A stretch of 64,000 bases of DNA from Methylobacterium sp. NMS14P (GTDB lineage: Bacteria > Pseudomonadota > Alphaproteobacteria > Rhizobiales > Beijerinckiaceae). Made by a program: the position numbers and the translations under genes. Every line of letters begins with the position of its first letter. The stretch's first letter is position 1. Shown one piece after another: positions 62,722-64,000 of the stretch. The notes beneath the pieces were generated by a model. It ran no database searches. It was not told where the DNA came from and saw only the letters and a program-made list of their open reading frames with translations. The stretch is taken from contig NZ_CP087107.1 in NCBI RefSeq assembly GCF_028583545.1, forward strand, positions 186,001-250,000, read 5' to 3'.

Positions 62722-64000
62722 TGAGGCTCCCACAGGATGCTGTGAGCTGCTCACCGCTCGCAGGACATGTGCCAACCCCGCGCCGGCTTGGCCGCGCGCG
62801 CTGGATCTCGGCGGACGGAATGACCGTCGGATGCCGACATTCGTCGCGGGCAGGGAAGCTCAGACTCGCCGCGTGATCAGCTCAGCACGCCCTGTGGGCA
62901 TTCCATGCCGTATTTATGCGCAACGGGCTCCGATCCTGTAAATGAAATACACGTCCAATTTTTCCGAAGATATTAGGATAATGCGGCTACCGGGCCCGCC
63001 TGCCGCAGAACAATGTGCGTTTTCTTCGAGCATTCGGGCACGTGTCGGCCGCCTGCCGCGATGGCCGCCCGCGCGAGGCGCCGGGCGCGCATGACGGCTG
63101 CCCGGTATCGAGTGCCTGTTGCGCGCCGGCAGAGTGCGCGAAGCCCTCCACGATGCCGGCTTGGCTTCTCCGTCGCTCGTCTGCCGCGATGACGCGGCGC
63201 AGGAGCCGGGTCAGGATATCCGGCACCTCCGGGTGGGAGGCTCGACCGTCACGGCGTGCGCGGCCCGCGCCGCCGGCTCTATCGCGCCGCGGTGCGCGCC
63301 TCAGCGGATCGCGCGCCGCGCTCCTGCACGATCCGGCTCGTCGCCCGGGACAGCGCGCGCCTGCGGCCGCACGCCTCCGGCAGCCCGGAGTTCTTGTCCG
63401 GATATGCGATAGGGCGATCAAGCGACCGAGATCGGCCGACAGGTCTCGATCTAGGGCAGTGAGGTCGTGATCTTGGTGGTCAGCGCGCGTCGCGTGCGGA
63501 CGATCGGGCCGCATTCGGTTCTGTTCACGCGGGGACGCATCGCGACGACGGTCGCGGGCCCCTCCGCCCGCCGCGGATTCGGGCTGATCGCCCGTCCGAA
63601 GGTGTCGGCCCAGCACAGCCTCGTCACGTTGTCCGGGCTCGGAGCGGGCGCCGATTCACGGCGAGCCGCTCGGCTGCGCTTGCGGGCCGCGGCACCGATC
63701 CACCGCACGATCAAGGGACGCTTCGCGTCGAACGTCGGATCCGACGCCGTCCGGCCGACGCCTCGTCTATGACGGCGATGAACCATGGAATACCCTCAAG
63801 TCGAGTTCGAAGGGCCGCTCGCGCGTGGTCCGCCGGACGTCACCGCCCGCGATCACCCGACCACCGCCGCGGCGGCGCGACGGGCGCGGAATGCCGCGCG
63901 GGCCGCGAAGGATCGCGGGGGCGCTCGCTCAGCATCCGATCCCGTCCGCGTGGCCTTCTGTTGCATGCCCGAGCGCGTGTGATTGAATTCCTTGAGCTGC
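62722..64000. other. 1.3-kb stretch without a supported gene
   Basis: The first part (62722-62990) includes the promoter of the GntR operon and an AT-richer segment around 62905-62985. The rest has several overlapping open frames on both strands, none with a recognisable domain, good start context or clear codon preference. The frame from 63785 to 63982 encodes an Ala/Arg-rich 65-residue peptide that might be a small protein, but support is weak. It may be degraded DNA or contain an RNA I cannot identify. Confidence 0.4.

Noticed and set aside
62987..63616. Open frames of up to 209 residues near the right edge
   Set aside because: Frames overlap on both strands, have no recognised motif and are dominated by Arg and Ala, as expected from chance in high-GC DNA.

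Overview
The window is very GC-rich, densely packed alphaproteobacterial DNA. The gene content (membrane-bound cytochrome-type urate oxidase, Tat-exported molybdenum hydroxylase with a multiheme cytochrome, CHASE/HDFNN hybrid kinases, fused urease gamma-beta subunit) fits a Methylobacterium-like member of the Hyphomicrobiales. This is inferred from gene style only. No rRNA, tRNA, CRISPR array, integrase or transposase was recognised.

Layout. 1-4437 (minus): a urease operon in the order ureE-ureF-ureAB-ureC-ureG-ureD (ureD cut by the window edge). 4704-7308: an orphan ABC-2 permease, a small membrane protein and a divergent AraC regulator with a clear dyad in its promoter. 7368-20917: purine and urate catabolism. 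HIU hydrolase diverges from puuD-puuE-uraD, followed by a LysR regulator, a five-gene minus-strand operon (NCS2 permease, Mo-hydroxylase large and small subunits, triheme cytochrome c, Tsx-like outer-membrane channel) and an 8-oxoguanine deaminase. 21271-26765: a complete beta-hydroxyaspartate cycle, bhcABCD with divergent bhcR. 26797-32580: two small secreted proteins (one phospholipase A2-like), a hybrid histidine kinase and a YgiQ radical SAM protein. 32685-44482: a mixed accessory stretch with a degenerate M20 amidohydrolase, an HxlR/VOC/reductase cluster, a luciferase-like monooxygenase, a second M20 enzyme and a lower-GC glycosyltransferase/acyltransferase pair. 44740-53667: a GntR-controlled cluster for a cyclic amide or amino-acid-like compound (creatinase-type M24 hydrolase, polar amino acid ABC transporter, third M20 enzyme, 5-oxoprolinase PxpABC, VOC protein). 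53727-62721: a peptide-type binding protein and an eight-gene operon (GntR, NMT1-type ABC transporter, dehydrogenase, thioesterase, VOC protein, acyl-CoA ligase). 62722-64000: no gene I can support.

How it fits together. The first 27 kb can be read as one metabolic territory. Purines enter and are oxidised by cytochrome-linked enzymes to urate and 5-hydroxyisourate, then processed to allantoin and allantoate. Ureide breakdown yields urea, which urease would hydrolyse, and glyoxylate, which the bhc cycle would convert to oxaloacetate without losing carbon. The steps from allantoate to glyoxylate are not identified with certainty here; the M20 amidohydrolases are only candidates. The physical linkage of purine-ureide catabolism, urease and the beta-hydroxyaspartate cycle is the most interesting feature of the window.
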